Assembly (NCBI GenBank): GCA_022829145.1
Contig: CM040750.1
Coordinates: 5,017,755 to 5,081,754 of the forward strand
Length of the DNA stretch: 64,000 nucleotides
From: Albula goreensis
Taxonomy: Eukaryota; Chordata; Actinopteri; Albuliformes; Albulidae
Direction of reading: 5' to 3'
Position 1 is the first letter of the stretch; the number at the start of each line of letters is the position of its first letter. Under the pieces are notes generated by a model. The model searched no databases and was not told the origin of the DNA. It saw only the letters and a list, made by a program, of their open reading frames with translations. Shown piece by piece: positions 1-14,400 of the stretch. A program made the translations under genes and the position numbers.

Positions 1-3000
1 CATTGCCCTCGCACATTCCTTCAGGGTTTCACTACAAAAGTTCTGGCAACTGACTGAAAGTATCTCTGTGAGCTAGTTTAAAATTCATAGATACTTGAGT
101 TATTGCTACAATGTGAACGTAACTCATGGGAGCCAGGAATCATTCACTGGTGCACATTGTGTCAGTGTTAACTCTAATGGGTTACATCCCTAGCAGCAAC
201 TGCATGCGCCAATGTTGCACAGATAGAGTATTTATGCGTGTGCAATAAATAAAGTAAGCTTTGGGAAATAAATGAGTATAAAAAATGATAGGCCCCCCTA
301 GAAGCCATGCGTTCCTTATGGTTTATGTGGTTGTCTTTTCATTTGTGTTTCCTACTCTCTACCTAATAGAAGCTATTTTAATTTACTTGTACAGTTAGAA
401 ATCCTTTACTGTCACGTTTAATTCTGTTGATCTATATTATGATAGTGTTATAGAAAATTATTAGCAAAAGGCAAATGGTTTTCATTTTGCTTTGTATGCA
501 TGTATTTGCTTTGTTGCGCATATTTTATTCCTGTATTTCTGTGCAAATGTTTCATATCTCTCCGATGGATTATTAAACTAAAAAATACTTGGGGTACAGA
601 AAATGATGGAAACACCAAACAATATATGAATATTTATGAACTAATAAGGAGTTGGACTGCCTTTAGCTTTAGTCCTCCATGGAATGCTGTTATACAAATT
701 TTGAACTGTTTTTAGCAGGGTATTGGAAGGTGAAAATCTACTCTGTGTTCCATGACTTTCCATCAACGTTCAGTGATATTTAGAAACGGTGTTTTGGGGG
801 AGGCCATAGAAAGTGGAATCATTACATTACTCATTACATCACCTGTCACCTAATGTAGTTTGAATAGGTTGCACACAATTTGCAGCTATAATCCTTAGTT
901 TAATTTAACCAAGTAATCAACCTAGCCATAATCAGGATCTCATTAGAACATCTCATTATTTTCTTTTCCTCTATTGGCCATGTGACAAATACATGTCTTT
1001 TTCAGTGACCTGTTATCTTTTGCTTTTTTTTAACTGATTGATTCTGATTGTGTCTGATTGTGTCCATTATTATATCAAACTCTGTTAATTTTCTCCTCTG
1101 TTGTCCTCAATAGTATCAGTACATGCATTCAGATATTGTGTATTTTTGACTTTTAGGAGTGTTTTTCAAATTTTTTAATGAAATTGCATATATGTATATA
1201 TAGACTGTGCGCATATGTTTGTGTGTTTATAAGATTCAGTCTGGATAAATCCGAGTTTGAGTAGACAGAATAGGCTTCAATTTTTGAATTAACTAATTAG
1301 TTTCTTCATTGTTTATTGTTTAAATACATTTGCTTTTTCCTGGCACTAACAGAAAAGGACAGGTCATATAAATAGAATTTTCTACACTCCTTTAATGTCA
1401 TAAATGTCCCGGCTAACCTCCTTTAGAATAAAGAGACAATTAGAAAGACAAATGCTTTTAAACTAAAATGTCGACTGTATACCTCTTGCATTATGTTCTT
1501 TATGGGTTCAGGTGTTAATGTGCTTATAGTGCTTCACGGTATCGCGTTTTTATAGAACAGGAGCTTGTACTGTACCATTACGGTGGTTTTAGATAGACTG
1601 TTCTCTGTAAACAGGAGAGGCTGGGTTGGGGAGTGGGGGGGTGTGATGGCCCCTCTGATCCCTATCCCCGAACTTCCACAGTGCCCCTCCCCACCGTTCC
1701 ATCCCACGGGGGGACAGAGTGCTTTCTCATGTTTGCAACACTTAGCGTGCGCCTGTGTCCGTGTAAACAACGAGGAGCCGAGGATGAATGGCAGTGCAGC
1801 AGGACATAGCAGGCATTGTCTTAACTGACGTGTCACTCTGGAGACCTGAGCTATGGAGAGCGAGAGGGAGGCAGAGAGACAGTCAGTGCTGAAGAGAGGG
1901 AGGGTGAATGTGGAGAGTGAGAGAAAGTGAAAGCTGAAGAGACGGAGGGTGAGAGAAAGTAAAAGCTGAAGAAAGAGAGCAAGAGAGAGAGAGAAAGTGA
2001 ATATTACAGAGTGCAAGAAAGTGACTGGGAGAGTACCTCAAAAGGCAGTGATTAAAAAAGGCAAAGTGCCAGTGTGTGTGTAAGTGTTTGTTCTTCTGGG
2101 CAAGAAGGATCTGGAAGTTGTGTTTGTTTTAAGACCTTAAGAGAGGACTTAATCTCTTGAGTTGTAGTATGCAGTAGACTGTGAGTTTGTCAAGTGTCAT
2201 TTCACAGGATGTGGGCCTGCCTCCTTCATTTCTATCAGTGCTGACATGTTTATCTCTGGCTGGGTTCTTTTTAAGGCTCTTCTGCTGTATATAAATGCAC
2301 TGGTTCATTGCCTGTGGACAGTCTTTCCTGTCTGTGTGTCTGCCTAGATATTTTGAAATGATGTTTACCTCAACCTGAACAACACCCTCCCAAAACTCCA
2401 TTTTGAGACAGGTAGTTGGAGGTTGATAGCATGTATTTCTTTGAGATTGGTTTTGATATCTATTTTATGTAAGAACAGCCACATTGGATTTTTTTTTCCC
2501 TCAAGGCCTACTATTCTGGTCTGGTGGTGTTTATTTTCAGTTCGATCTGCCATATTTGTAAACAAAAAAGGTGCACTGCTTGCAGGCTCTGAAGAAAGCA
2601 CTTTTCTTAATCATTTGCTGTGCACCTGCCTTTTCCGCAATGTTTACCTTTCACTACAAGATACGCTGTTAATTCCTGCAATAGCTTTTGCAAAGAGAAG
2701 TATGAAAGGAGGCCCTCTGTACCGGGGAATGAAAACATCATTGTACCTGGTGTGGGGTGGGGGGGTGGAGGTGACAAATCTGATTAAACAATGAAAAATA
2801 GATTCATAGACAACCACAATATTTATAAGCAGTATGAATGTATGCATCACATGATGATGAGTGATTATCTGCTCGATATCGTCCTACGTAGGCCGATTCT
2901 TTGAATGACAGTGTTGTGAAATGACACCACAGGGCTGAATTTCAATGTCTGTCTAATTCACACTCTGAATCAGCCCTCCCACCTCCTTTCTTCAATGATA

Positions 3001-3923
3001 AGAGGGGAAAATTCAAAAATGAAGTTGGGAAAGAAGATCTGAACAGCCCAGGTAAAGCACTCCAAAAAGTTGAGAGTTACATTTACTTTTTTAAGCTTGT
3101 GGGGTATTTGTCCCCTTTTTTCCCCATTTTGGATCGGCGGTTGGCTTGTGATTAAAATGCCACAAAGAACTGTGCACATGTAGTATTATGTAAGTTATGA
3201 TTCTAGCAAATTAAGAATTCAAAGTCTTCATCTTGGTGTGTTTTGACATCACTTTCAGGGTTATGAAAGACCGCCATTCTCAGTGTGTGTGTGTTGGTCT
3301 TGTGCTCTGCGGTTGTTGAAAGACTCCAATTCTTCATAAGCTTTTAAAATTTGAAAATACAGATCCCTGGCCCTTTCAAGCATAACATGTGATTAACCAA
3401 AACCATATGACAGAATTTGATAGGTTTGGATAGGTTTTGATTAGGCAAAAAGTAGATTTTTCCCTTAAAACTGAAAACTATCTGCGAGAATTAGTGTATG
3501 TATAAACAGTAAATAGTCGGGCGGGTGCTGCTGAAGTTTCTGTCCTCGTGTGAGACTGTCCTGTGAGCCAGCGGCCATTCAGGGCTGTAACTCACTGTAG
3601 GTACATTGTAGGTAACATGGAGGTGTAGGGCCTAAAGGTTGCCTGTTTCACAAACAATCCCCCGCAGTTTTCCCAGTGTCACCCGCCCTGAAAGAAAGGG
3701 GACATCAGAGGCTGAGCGCATCTCCAGACCGGGCCAATTAAAAAGCAGCTGAAGATAACGTCTGTGTAATTAACTCCTCAAAGCCAATGACATGCCCTGA
3801 CTTTGGCCCACACATCAAGAGCCCATGCAGGATCACAAAGCCTGCACCAGCTTTAATCTCCTGTACACTTTAATTACCTGACTCTGATCCTGTCCCCCAT
3901 TTGGTACTATTGATCCCCCAAAT

Positions 3924-3960
<37 letters not shown>
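3924..3960. repeat. (CA)n microsatellite
   Basis: About 18 uninterrupted CA units in the presumed STX17 intron. Confidence 0.97.
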
Positions 3961-3962
<2 letters not shown>

Positions 3963-6900
3963 CACAGCTCTGCCCGCCATGTCACCCAGCATCCTCTGGG
4001 GTTATGGTGCCTTGAGGAAGAATGGCTATACTTGGGTGTTGATCAGGAAGTGGGTACTGGGGGCAAAGACTACTTGTCATTGCATTTGTGCTGCATACAT
4101 TCCTTAGTACTACTTTAGCCCTGATCCCTGGGTTTCACCGCATTCAGCCTCTCTTTCTGTACAGCCATTCTATTGTGCTTGGTAGCCCAAAGGAATCAGT
4201 AATGCACAATGAGATTGGAGAAACCCTGGACCGCTAACACTCTCCATTTCAGGCAGATACAGGCTTAATTTGACAGAATGTCCTCCCACTTGTCTCCTGG
4301 CCTCAACTTGCACCTGCCAGAGTCAGGATTAGATTCTCCTGTCATGGAGCGTATTACTGAACCAGTACTTTCTCTGGACGAGCCACCCTGGAAAGCCATG
4401 ATACCCTGTGGATGTTATGAATCTCTTCAGAGAACAGTTTCAACAACAGAGAAAGGGGTTAAAAACATATCCAATAAAATGCAATTCATTCAATTGGACA
4501 ATTAAGGGCTTAAGTGGAATGAGAGCACTGACATGTGTTCAATACTATGTGCCGCTGTGTGTCTGGCCTCAGGGCAGTGCAGCCAGCGCTTGGTTCCCCT
4601 GGTGATGCTCAGCCACGCTCCAAAGGGACACACAGCCACATCCTGGTGGGCGGGCTAGAATCACCATTGGCCCTGTTTGCTGCGCTGCTGTTGTGCGTAT
4701 GTTTTTTTTTCTTTCTTGTGAGACGGTTGGTGCTTGACATTAGCTGGTCTGCAGGAGGATCCTGGGTTATTTTCAGGGTGCCGGCTGCCCACCTCTCTCG
4801 GGGTGACGATGAATAACGTCTGCAGCCAGACGTCCCCTCTCGGGTTTTGTGTCCCGCTGCTTCAGAAGCCCACTCCCCACCCCCCGCCGCTGTGTGTCTG
4901 TCTCCCACAGACTGACGTGAGCAGAGAGCTGTGAGCCATCTCTTCCTCAGACCCTGCCAAACCACCTGCCCCTGCCTTCAAACAGCAGACACGAAAATGA
5001 AAAAAAAACCTCCCCCACCCACCTTCTTTTAACGGCTAAAGAGTAGGGCATGGCTTGTTTTTTCATCTTTGTGTTTACATTTCTTTTTTTGTTTTTGTGG
5101 TTTTGAATGTCCTACACCTCCAGCCCCAGCAAAGCTCAAATTTGCAACATTAAGGTCAGAGCTGGAGGATTTAAGATGATGCATTTAAGCTTGCAGAAAA
5201 ACCCTGTTGTCGACAAAGATTAGATAATTTTCTTCAGCCCATTCTCACGGACTGCTCAAGCGTCAGTGTGTTGTGCATTATTGTGGATTTGAGGTTTGAC
5301 TGGTAGAATGACATGTTGAAAAGTTACCACAGTAGCTTCTGAAACCTCCCTGACCCCGAGCAGGGCTTTCACCTAAACTGTATGTTTAAGGTGAGGTATA
5401 TAAGTATGTTCAAAACATGTGCACAATGACCTGCTGCACTATGTGCACATGAACTACCATTTGCGACAGACAAATAAAATCTGTATGTGCGTGTTTATGT
5501 GTATGTGAGTGCATGTGTGTGTCTGCACATGCATGTGTGTATGTGTGTGTGTGTGTGTGTGAGCGAGCATGTGCGTGTGGACAGGATATTAGTGTGTTGA
5601 TAAGCACGTGTCTACCCCTTTACTGCAGTGGCTCAGCACTAATCCAGTCTTTACAAGTGTAATTGGGTTCCCCTGCATGTTTATTCAGGGACTGTAATTA
5701 GGATGTGGCAGCGGGACCCTTCTGTTAGCAGGCCCTTAACCTCTGACCCACCCCCAACCCCACCACCTCCCTGTTGCCTCCTATCCCTATACATACAGCC
5801 TTAGGTTGATTCAGTTATTTCTAATCCCTCTGTTGCCCAGAAGTGGAACACAAGGGACCCGACGGTGTCTTTAACGAGGGGGAGCCCACAGGGCCAGCCC
5901 TCCGGAACAGTGCTCCCCTTCTGCGTCAGACAAGCAGTCACACATATGGTCTCAGCCAAGGGGGCCATCAGCAAGGGATCTCTCTGCTCCAGACCTTAGC
6001 ATGGCCCTGCTTACATACATTAGCTTCAGCGGCATCTTTAGTGATAGGAGTGCTGTCTGTATTGGTTTATTTTATGCCGGCTGCTAGCCCATCTGCATGG
6101 CATTATAAATGTGTGAATGTGCGCACAATGCATTATGGTCCTCATGTCTGTGAACAGAAGGAGTAATTCAGTAATGTGTGTCACAGAACAGCAGTGAAGT
6201 GTAGCTGGACTTGCAATTCAACATCCCTTTTCTTTGGCAAGATTCAGTAAGTAAGACATCTGCTTAGCCACATGCAAATGATTTCACGAAGTAATATCAA
6301 ATAAGGGAGAGTGAGTGTTCTGTAAGTGAAGTATTGAAGAATGCGCACAACTTTGAAGGTGCAGCATGTAAGTTTGGCAAATATGGAAAATAGCACCTCC
6401 TGTGGAAGAAAGGGTAAATTCAGTCTAATTTGTTCAATGATTGAAGCAGTCCTGAGCTGGCCCAGAGATGGTCTTGGGCCCTGCCACATTTCCTGACCAG
6501 TTGCCTGAGTCAAAAGAGAGGGGAGGAGAGAGGGCTGATAGAACAAACTTTTTTCCGTCTGTTTCCTAAGCAGGTTGGCTGCAGCAGCTTGCTTCTGTGA
6601 AGCATTAGTACAGCAGTATGCAGCTAACTAGTTCAGGTAACTGTACCTACGTGTTTGCAAGATTGCTGTTCAGACTGGCCAGGACTGTTATGGAGCAAGA
6701 TGTATGACACTTGAAAGCTAGCTACACACTTTAATTCTAAAATGAGCATTTTAAATTATCCAATCAATATACTATGTGAAATTCAACAAGAAATAAAACC
6801 TGCGAACATAACCACAAAACTGCATCACAAGATGCTAGATGTTTATGTCGCATGTTATTGACCAGAGATCAGTTTCTAGGGAGAACTATTTGACCGGAGG

Positions 6901-7077
6901 GTGCCTTTTAAACATCATATAAGTAGACATATGGCCAATTTTGGTATAGTGCACTAATTCACATGTTGAAACTAAATTGTGTCAACTTGCAGCCTGATGC
7001 TTAGTCAGTGTGTTTCACGTGGGCTTACTCTGAAGAATTTCAGGCGCCACAAGCTGTGTGTTTTGATAGTTAGTTAG

Positions 7078-7150
7078 ACTTTATTATCCCCCAGGGGGGA
7101 AATTCTTTTCCACAGCACTGTACCACACCAAAAACACGTAGGAAAAATAT
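7078..7150. repeat. repeat-like fragment with ttattatccccc/ggggggaaatt motif
   Basis: actttattatcccccagggg then ggaaattc matches a short motif that recurs in many teleost interspersed repeats. Family not determined. Confidence 0.3.
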
Positions 7151-7470
7151 ATACTGCAAATATAGGCCTCTTTGGGCACCACAGTTTCTATTCAGCTCTT
7201 CGCTTACTGACTGTTGCCCACCTTTGAATCTCTGAATCCCAAAGTGGGAGGACTATCCTAGATGATAAGAGTGTCCTTTGAGAATTTCTTTCCTTTGCTT
7301 AATTGTTTCAATCTTGAGTAAAACTAAAATGACAAATGCACAGAGAAACTCAGTACATGTACTTTCCCTTCAGTTTATAGTGGGGAAGAAGACAAATCAT
7401 AAAAGCTGTAAGGTTTTACATTGGATTCAAAGGGGAGTTTAAATGTTCTGCTCATGTCATCCGGTTATAG

Positions 7471-7603
7471 ACTTGCTAGCACAGACCTCCAGCAGTAGCC
7501 AGTAATCTGGCATGAGGCTGGGACTAGAGGTCCCTGCCGTGGGACACAGACCTTCACCCCGGACACGTGCCTTTACTCAATGCACCACCCAAAGGCCCCA
7601 CAA
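7471..7603 (-). mobile_element. possible tRNA-derived SINE fragment
   Basis: The minus strand starts with ggcctttgggtggtgcattg and agtaaaggc, resembling a tRNA A-box head. About 35 bases on, a short stem gggac..gtccc stands where a B box would lie. No tail or target duplication identified. Confidence 0.35.
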
Positions 7604-8195
7604 CATGCATTTTTAATGCTTTGTGTGGCACAGTAACGGATGTGTTTTTTCATTCACAGTTTAAGTGAAGAAGCCACTTGGTCATTAGTCGACCTCTGCT
7701 CCTTTTTAAGTTCCCTCTGTAATGCTGTGTGTCTCAGGAGTGTGCAGAAACAATTCTCCACTTGCTTCATAATTAAACCTGTATAGCACGTCTGTCATAT
7801 TCCTTTCTTTATATTATTTTTGTTTGACATTTTACATTGTTTCATTTTTTAGCTTTCAAAAGTGCAATATGGATGGTGATCTGTCAAAATACAAACACAC
7901 ATGCACTTATGGTACCTACGATAGCAGATCCTGGTTGGTTTCATCCCTGGTTTCATGTTGGTTTATTTTAATTAAGGTTTACAGCTTCAAAACAAGAGTT
8001 GTGTTTTTAAAAACTAGGTGACATTTGTGTCAATAACAATTCTGGTCAATAAAGGATTAACATGATTGAAATTGATCTTAACCTCACGTAAATGTTACAG
8101 ACATTTCAGAGTTTTGGAAGACCTCTGTTCCTGAAGTATACAGGATATAAAGTGAGGCTGTTCTCTGAAGTGTGTGAATGTCCCCCCATCTGCAG

Positions 8196-8427
8196 CAGCT
8201 GAGGGCAAACATGCGGGAGATGGAAAAGCTGTGTGGGCGTGTCCGGGTTGAGGATGCCGAGGCCCTGGAGAACCTGGTCCACCCTGTTAAAGAGCGGGCA
8301 TCGGCCGCTGCCCGGGATTTCCTGAGGCTCCACGCCGAGTCTGCTGGATCCCTGGGCCCCCCCCAGACTGCCCCCAAGGGCTCCTCATTGGAGCCTTCAA
8401 CACTCTCCCACTCTGTTACCACCCCAG
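8196..8427 (+). CDS. stx17: STX17 coding exon (N-terminal domain helix and linker)
   Basis: The acceptor ...ccatctgcag ends at 8195 and the donor ag|gtaccc follows 8427. The exon starts at a codon boundary (QLRANMREMEKL) and ends one base into a codon, which the next exon completes as Asp. The second half (GPPQTAPKGSS..) is a diverged Pro/Ser-rich linker. An acceptor three bases later (cagcag) is also possible and would drop one Gln. Confidence 0.9.
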
Positions 8428-11400
8428 GTACCCGTCATCCCCCGCCTTCAGAACAGCCCTTTCCGCTGTCCCCTTGTCCCCCTGATGGTGAGCGATCCTG
8501 GCGCTGATGACCTAGCCGTAGCGTTTCTCTCTCATCCTCTCAGACAGTGTCTCTGGCGGAGGGGAGGGCGAAGAGTGCGGCCTGATCCAGACCCAGATAC
8601 CCCTACCTGAGATCCCCCAAGACATGAGCGCCGCAGAGTCCTGGGAGACGCTGGAGGAGGTAAACTACCTGAGTGCCCCGTCCTCCACAGAGGTGAACGT
8701 GATGGATGAGCATGATGGATAAGGGCGAGCCTCTGTCGGTGTGTGTTGGGCTCTGTTGGTGTGTGTGTGGCTTTCCCTTGAATCAGGGTGTCTCTCTGTC
8801 AAATTGGACTGATAGGAGCCAGTCGTGTCCTGACTAAATTATCTGGGATGAAAAGCGATTATAATTTTATAGTACATGTTACCCACTTATCACCAATTTT
8901 TCAGTTATTTTTTATGTTAGGTTTTTGCTTTGAATGCAGTGGGATAGTTTTTAATGATCTCCCCACCCCTCTAACCCCATTTCTGTCTTTGGTTATGTAC
9001 TCAGGACCTTCTGGAACTGAACGGCTTGGTAAACGAGTTCTCGGAGCTGGTCCATGTGAGTATCGATCACCATTAACTGGAAGTAATAGCCCCGTGTGTT
9101 TGGGCCTGGAGCCCGTTCCACGGCGAGGGGGGGTAGGGGGTGGGGTGGAGGAGCCTGGCGGGGGGGCACCAATCACTCCAGTGCGCCCTGGTGACAGGAA
9201 CGCTAAGGGCTTGGGAAAGGTATCAGGAGGAGGGAAGGGATCTCAGCCGTCTAAGCCAAGCCCCTGGTGCCATATTGATCGGAGAATCTCATCAAGGCCC
9301 GTCTGCCAGGGTATGGGGGGTGATTGAGGAGGGACCCGGGTGAACATGACAAGCCATTCAGCCCCGTAGCCGCTAACAAGCCAGAATTAATGGGTATAGG
9401 AGGGTAATGACAGTCATGATAATGGCGATTATAGTGGCCCATGGTAAAGCATTGCTTTTAATGAACCCTCTCACCCGCACTGAGAGCGAAGGGCCACAAA
9501 CACAATGGCTTCCTCTCCTTCTGCCTTCCTCTCTGGCCGATAAAACAGGCAGCTGTACTACTCCCGTATGACCAGCCTGAGCGCAGCGCTCCGTCACAGC
9601 TTAGCAACCTGAAAGAGCATGCGCTCTCTCCCAGTGCCTCCCAATTTTATTTTATTCTGGTCATTTTTTGTAAAGATAATACATTGATAGGCCAAGGTTT
9701 TGGGCCTTCCCCGCCTGCTGCTCGTATCATGGCATTTATCATCTACCGACCGTCTCAAAATGTTGCGAAAATTTCTCTATCCCTGCCAAGCAACAAAAAA
9801 TCTCTATGATAAAAGTGCTTTAATAAATCTACTCTTGATTGCATTAAGATGTGGAAGTTCACATCCTCCAGGTCACAGCCTCCCCCAGTGCCTCCCAGAA
9901 TGCCTACCTGCCCAACCAGACCCCAGTCCCTGCAGCCCTGTCTGAGGTGGGGATTGGTTGCTGGGCTCTCTGTTCTCTGGGGATGGGTACAGGGTTAAAG
10001 ACAGAACTGATTAGTGAGTAGACCAGTCCTGAGGGAAGAGAGTGAAAGACAGGAAGCTGCCTTTAAGGGATGTGAAGAAAGGGAGGAGAGTTGGGAATTG
10101 TGTGCTCATGCCTGTGTGTTTGTTTGGTACACATTGGCCCGCGGCATAGTATGTGTGTGTTCCTGTGTGCGCGCATGTGTGCGTGCATGTGTGCGTATGT
10201 GTTTGTGTGTATATTTGTGGATGGGTGTATGTGTATGTTTGTGCATGTATGTATGTGTGTGTGTGTGTGTGTTTGTGCACATGAGAGCAGTCTCTAGGGG
10301 TGTAACACCCACCTCCTGCTCTTCCTGATAGAGTAAACAGTCCTGCGGTCCCTGTGCTGGGCCCTCAGCGTCAGGCAGACGCACTGATAACAAGACACAG
10401 GTGGGGTGCGGAGTGAGTGACGGCTTATTATTGTGGAACAATGAAAACAGGTCTAAATGAACCGCCAGTGAAAGTCTGACAGGCAGGTGACTGAGCAGCC
10501 GGGCTCTGACCTCAGTAATCCCTCCCTGTCTGGCTTGGGTAGGGAGAAAAACCCCTTAAGGGCACCAGGCCAGGATGGGACAGCAGCGCTGACACACACC
10601 TGAGCTGCTCCGGCTCCCATTTATGTCTTTTTGGTCCTGAATACTCCTGAGTTCTCCCCCACCCAACCCCCACTTCCCTGTCCCCTCTGCAGGCCGGTGG
10701 GGAGGATGCGTGAGTGAGGCAGGAGGGGGCGTCTTTAAAGCCAGATTTAACAGCAGCTCCTAATGACCAGGGGAGCAGGTCGCTGTGAGCACACACTGAC
10801 ATGGGCCAGGCACAAAGTGAGAGACAGCTGCCACTATCTGAATATTTCATAAGCCTCCTGCAGTCCCACCCAGCCTTCCTGCCTCCCCCACCGCCACCCC
10901 CATCTCTTCACCCTATCGCCAAACAAAACCCTCTCTGGTGCTAAGATTCAGGGAGGATTTGAGGAGGTGACGGGGGGACCAATGTCCAGTTAACATTAAG
11001 CCTAATGCCCCTATTCGTTAAACCATGAATCCAGTTACGTTTAATATAATCAGTCCACCTAAAATAACTGCTGGCCGCAGCATGGCCCCCAATTTGAAAT
11101 AGTTTAGAACCATTTAACAATTCTCAATCAGACCCAGTACTGAAAAAGAATTTACAGTGCTATTTTTATGGCAATAAAAAAAAAACAGTTTCCACTCAGG
11201 CGTTTCAGGTACCACTGAGGGGTACCATACCCTGAAAGTGGGGTGTCCCTGGGTCTAACACGTATGACTGAGTTTACAGGGTGACTGTCACACAAACGCT
11301 GACCCCCCCGCTGTTGTGCACGTTCAGGCATGTTGTCAACAAACAGAAACAGCCTGAGGAGAAGGGAGCAGGGGGTCAGGTTGAGGATGAGGAGGAGGAA

Positions 11401-14400
11401 GAGTCGAGGCATCTTAAATAGACTGCCTCTGGGGTGTCAGCAGGTGGCAGGCACTGGCAGGCCAGGGTGCCCGCGGAGGCCCTGATTACAGGCATTAAGT
11501 GTGTGTGTATCGGCCCCCGCACCCCAGCAGGGCTCCCTCCCCCCCAGCGTAACACCCATCATCTCTCAGTCCCAACAGGCAAAGATTGACAGCATCGAGG
11601 ACAACGTGGAAGCGGCGGCGGTGAACGTGGAGGCAGGAACACGGAGCCTGGGGAAGGTGAGCGAAGAGCGTCTCCCGCCGGGCGCGGGATCGATGGTGTT
11701 CGGCCTCCCGGCCCATCCACTGCACTCCCCCCATTGATCCGCCCGCCCCAATACGGAGGGAGCCTGCAATTAAGGAAATAAAGGGGGAGGGGGAACCTGA
11801 GAGAGAGGGAGGGAGGAAGGGCGGGGGTGGAAGAGCGCAGCGAGAGGAAAAAATCAATCAGTGTTGTGATGGTCTCTTGCAGTGAGTCGATGTGGGGAAG
11901 TGTTTAGAGTGCTGAAGGGCCGCATCAATTCCTAACTCTGTAAAAGAGCCGCCGCCAACAGTGTTTGCTCTCCCACTGCGCGCTCGATAGCAGCGAGGCC
12001 CCACCCAAAGTGGGACAAAGAAGTGCATAAATGCAGATTGACTCCGGTGCAAACATATAAAAAGTACACAAATGTGTTGCTTTCGACACGAGATATTGAA
12101 ATATTTATGCATCAGTGTTTAAAATCCGAAATCTCCCTCTGGTTTCCTTTGGTTGGAACTGTTAGTGAACACAGTCTCGCTTTGTAGGAGATGTTGTTTA
12201 TCTGTTTCAGAAGTCTGTCTGGCTGAGGTTATGCAAGTGGAGATTTGGGGTGGAGCAGGGAGATCACAGTGTTCATTCCGGGTTTTGCTGCTCTCTGAGT
12301 TTGCTGCCAGGGCAGCATCACAGTCCCATGGTAACGCTTCCTTCCACTGAAGGGTTGAAAGCCAAAGATAGACGTGTGCATACGTCTCAACATCCCATGT
12401 TGGGGGGTGAGAGGTAGCTATGCTTAACCCTGCTATGTGTAGAACTCATCAGGCAGTGACACAAACACAAGTCTGCAAAGGAGAATCAGGATCTAGGATC
12501 AGGTTTAACCTGTCAATGTCTGGCCCTCACATATTATGAGCTAAAAGGCAAAACTGATTCCAGATCAGTTACCATTCTCTTTTTGAATATGGGTCCAGAA
12601 ACACTGCCCATAAATTTACCCTGAGAGTGCGCATTCATTCCCTCCTAGCCGGGCGCCGTTCCCTGTGACACTGTTCCCCTGTCTTGTGTCCCCTAGGCTT
12701 CCCAGAAACCATTGCAGCATGGCACAATGGGAGTAGCTTCACCCCCAGGAACCCCTTAAGTTGTTTACAGAGGTTTGTGGGTAGGGCGGGGAGGGCAGTG
12801 TTCATTTTGCAGGCATCTCTCTCTATACGTATGTGAGTACAGATTGGTGACATGCTTGACAGCGGCCCAGGAGTTAAGCCATTAAAGAGCAGCCTAAACG
12901 TTTCTCTACCTGTAACAAGCATTTATTCATTTGTATGGTTTAGTCTGCACTGTGTCATTAAGCCACAGGTAGGACTGTGCCATTAAAGTGTATTCCAGTT
13001 TCCTTTGGAAATACACCCCCTGTACGTGTGACAGAAGGCTTGTATGTCAGTGTGATGGATGGCACTTGACCTCCTCAGTAACCCAGGCTTTTTGATTGGT
13101 CAACCGCCTGAGTATCTCAAGTTTTGATAGGTCACTTAAAGTTTGGGCAAAGGCCAGTGTGCATACATGTAGTGACTGGTGGTGGATATGGAGTTGAATG
13201 GATATTGAATTGTGGGAATATTTTCAAACCGAGCATCTGAGGCACCAATGGAACATTGACCAGTTCTGTCAGTCTTGATTTTTTTGTTATTAAAATTAAA
13301 AAAACAAGGAAGGTCACACTGCCTTATTGCAGGGCTGCAATTAAAATGCCCCTGGGTGGGGCTGCAGAAGAAAGCACCACCTCTCTCTCCTGGTGGGAGG
13401 GTGAGGCTAATTAATTTGTCTGTAAACAGCAGCGGGGGGAAAGAGGGAGAGAGGAAAAGAGAAAAAAACACACTGTTGGCTTCAGAAGATATGGCAGATC
13501 AGAGAAGTGTCAGAAGCCAGCAGCTTCTCAGAACGGCTTTTGAAGAGTGAGCTATCTGCCATCTGACGAGCCACAATTACAGTGTCACTCACAGAGCGCG
13601 TACTGCCCGTCATTTAAAGTTAGCCATCTTCTTTAAATTAAATTTTGCTGCCGACCACAAACTGTTTTTTTTTTTGAACAGGTATTAATTTCAAAGTTCA
13701 GCGTTAATCAGTTTGCGCGGGTTTCTGGGGGGGCTTATTCTCCAGGAGCGTTTAGAGGAGTTTCTTATTAATGAGTGCCGAGGCCCCCAAAAAGATCACT
13801 CCTCCCTTTCACAGGATATCAATTAATTTGTTTCTGGGAAAAAGGATGTACACAGAAACGTAATTTCTTAGATTTTTTTAATTGGGCTGGTTAAAATGCA
13901 TGACTCCCCTCCACCCCCCCACCTGTGTGCCACCATTTCAGGAGGGGGAGAGGGCTTCAGGTGCGGCTGGGGGACATTGAGCAGACCACTCTTATCAGGA
14001 CCTGTTGCCAACACCTTGGTTGTGAAAAAACCCACAGAGCCATGTTCCAAAGAATTGAATTCTGCTCTGTGATTACAGCTGTTTAAAATCAAACCAGATC
14101 ACTCATGCTATGAGTTATAGTTAGCACAATGCACCTGTGTCCATCAGGATAGTGTTACCTGTGTACCTATATGTGTGTTTATGCATGTAGGCCATTCTTT
14201 TTTTGTAGCCGCAGCCATTCTTAATGAGTAAGGGCTGTTTCTGCTGTGTTAGTGGAGTTTGGTATGAATTGTGACCTCTAATGTTTTTTTTTCTGATTCT
14301 GTTTCCACTCTGCTTCTATGTTCCTTCCCTTTCCCACTCCTGTTTCCTCACCCTCCTGTTTTCTCTCCACACTGATCCCAACTCACCCTCTCTGTTCATC

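Larger units (their letters stand above)
1..8195. other. presumed STX17 intron, no exon recognised
   Basis: I looked for the missing N-terminal STX17 residues and found nothing convincing. Contents: a purine-rich low-complexity block (about 1850-2035) with an imperfect GAGAGAAAGT..AAAGCTGAAGA duplication, a (CA)n tract (3924-3960), a GT-rich tract (about 5510-5565), a repeat-like fragment (7078-7150) and a tRNA-SINE-like segment (7471-7603). Non-repetitive DNA around 3700-3895 carries several TAATTA-type cores. Confidence 0.45.

Noticed and set aside
1534-2016. A 160-residue minus-strand open frame rich in Leu/Ser
   Set aside because: It reads the complement of a GA-rich low-complexity block; no family resemblance or splice support.
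3901-4107. A short open frame with a His-Thr run
   Set aside because: CA microsatellite translation.
10011-10441. Several 68-111-residue frames on both strands
   Set aside because: GT/CA-rich repeat translations inside a STX17 intron.
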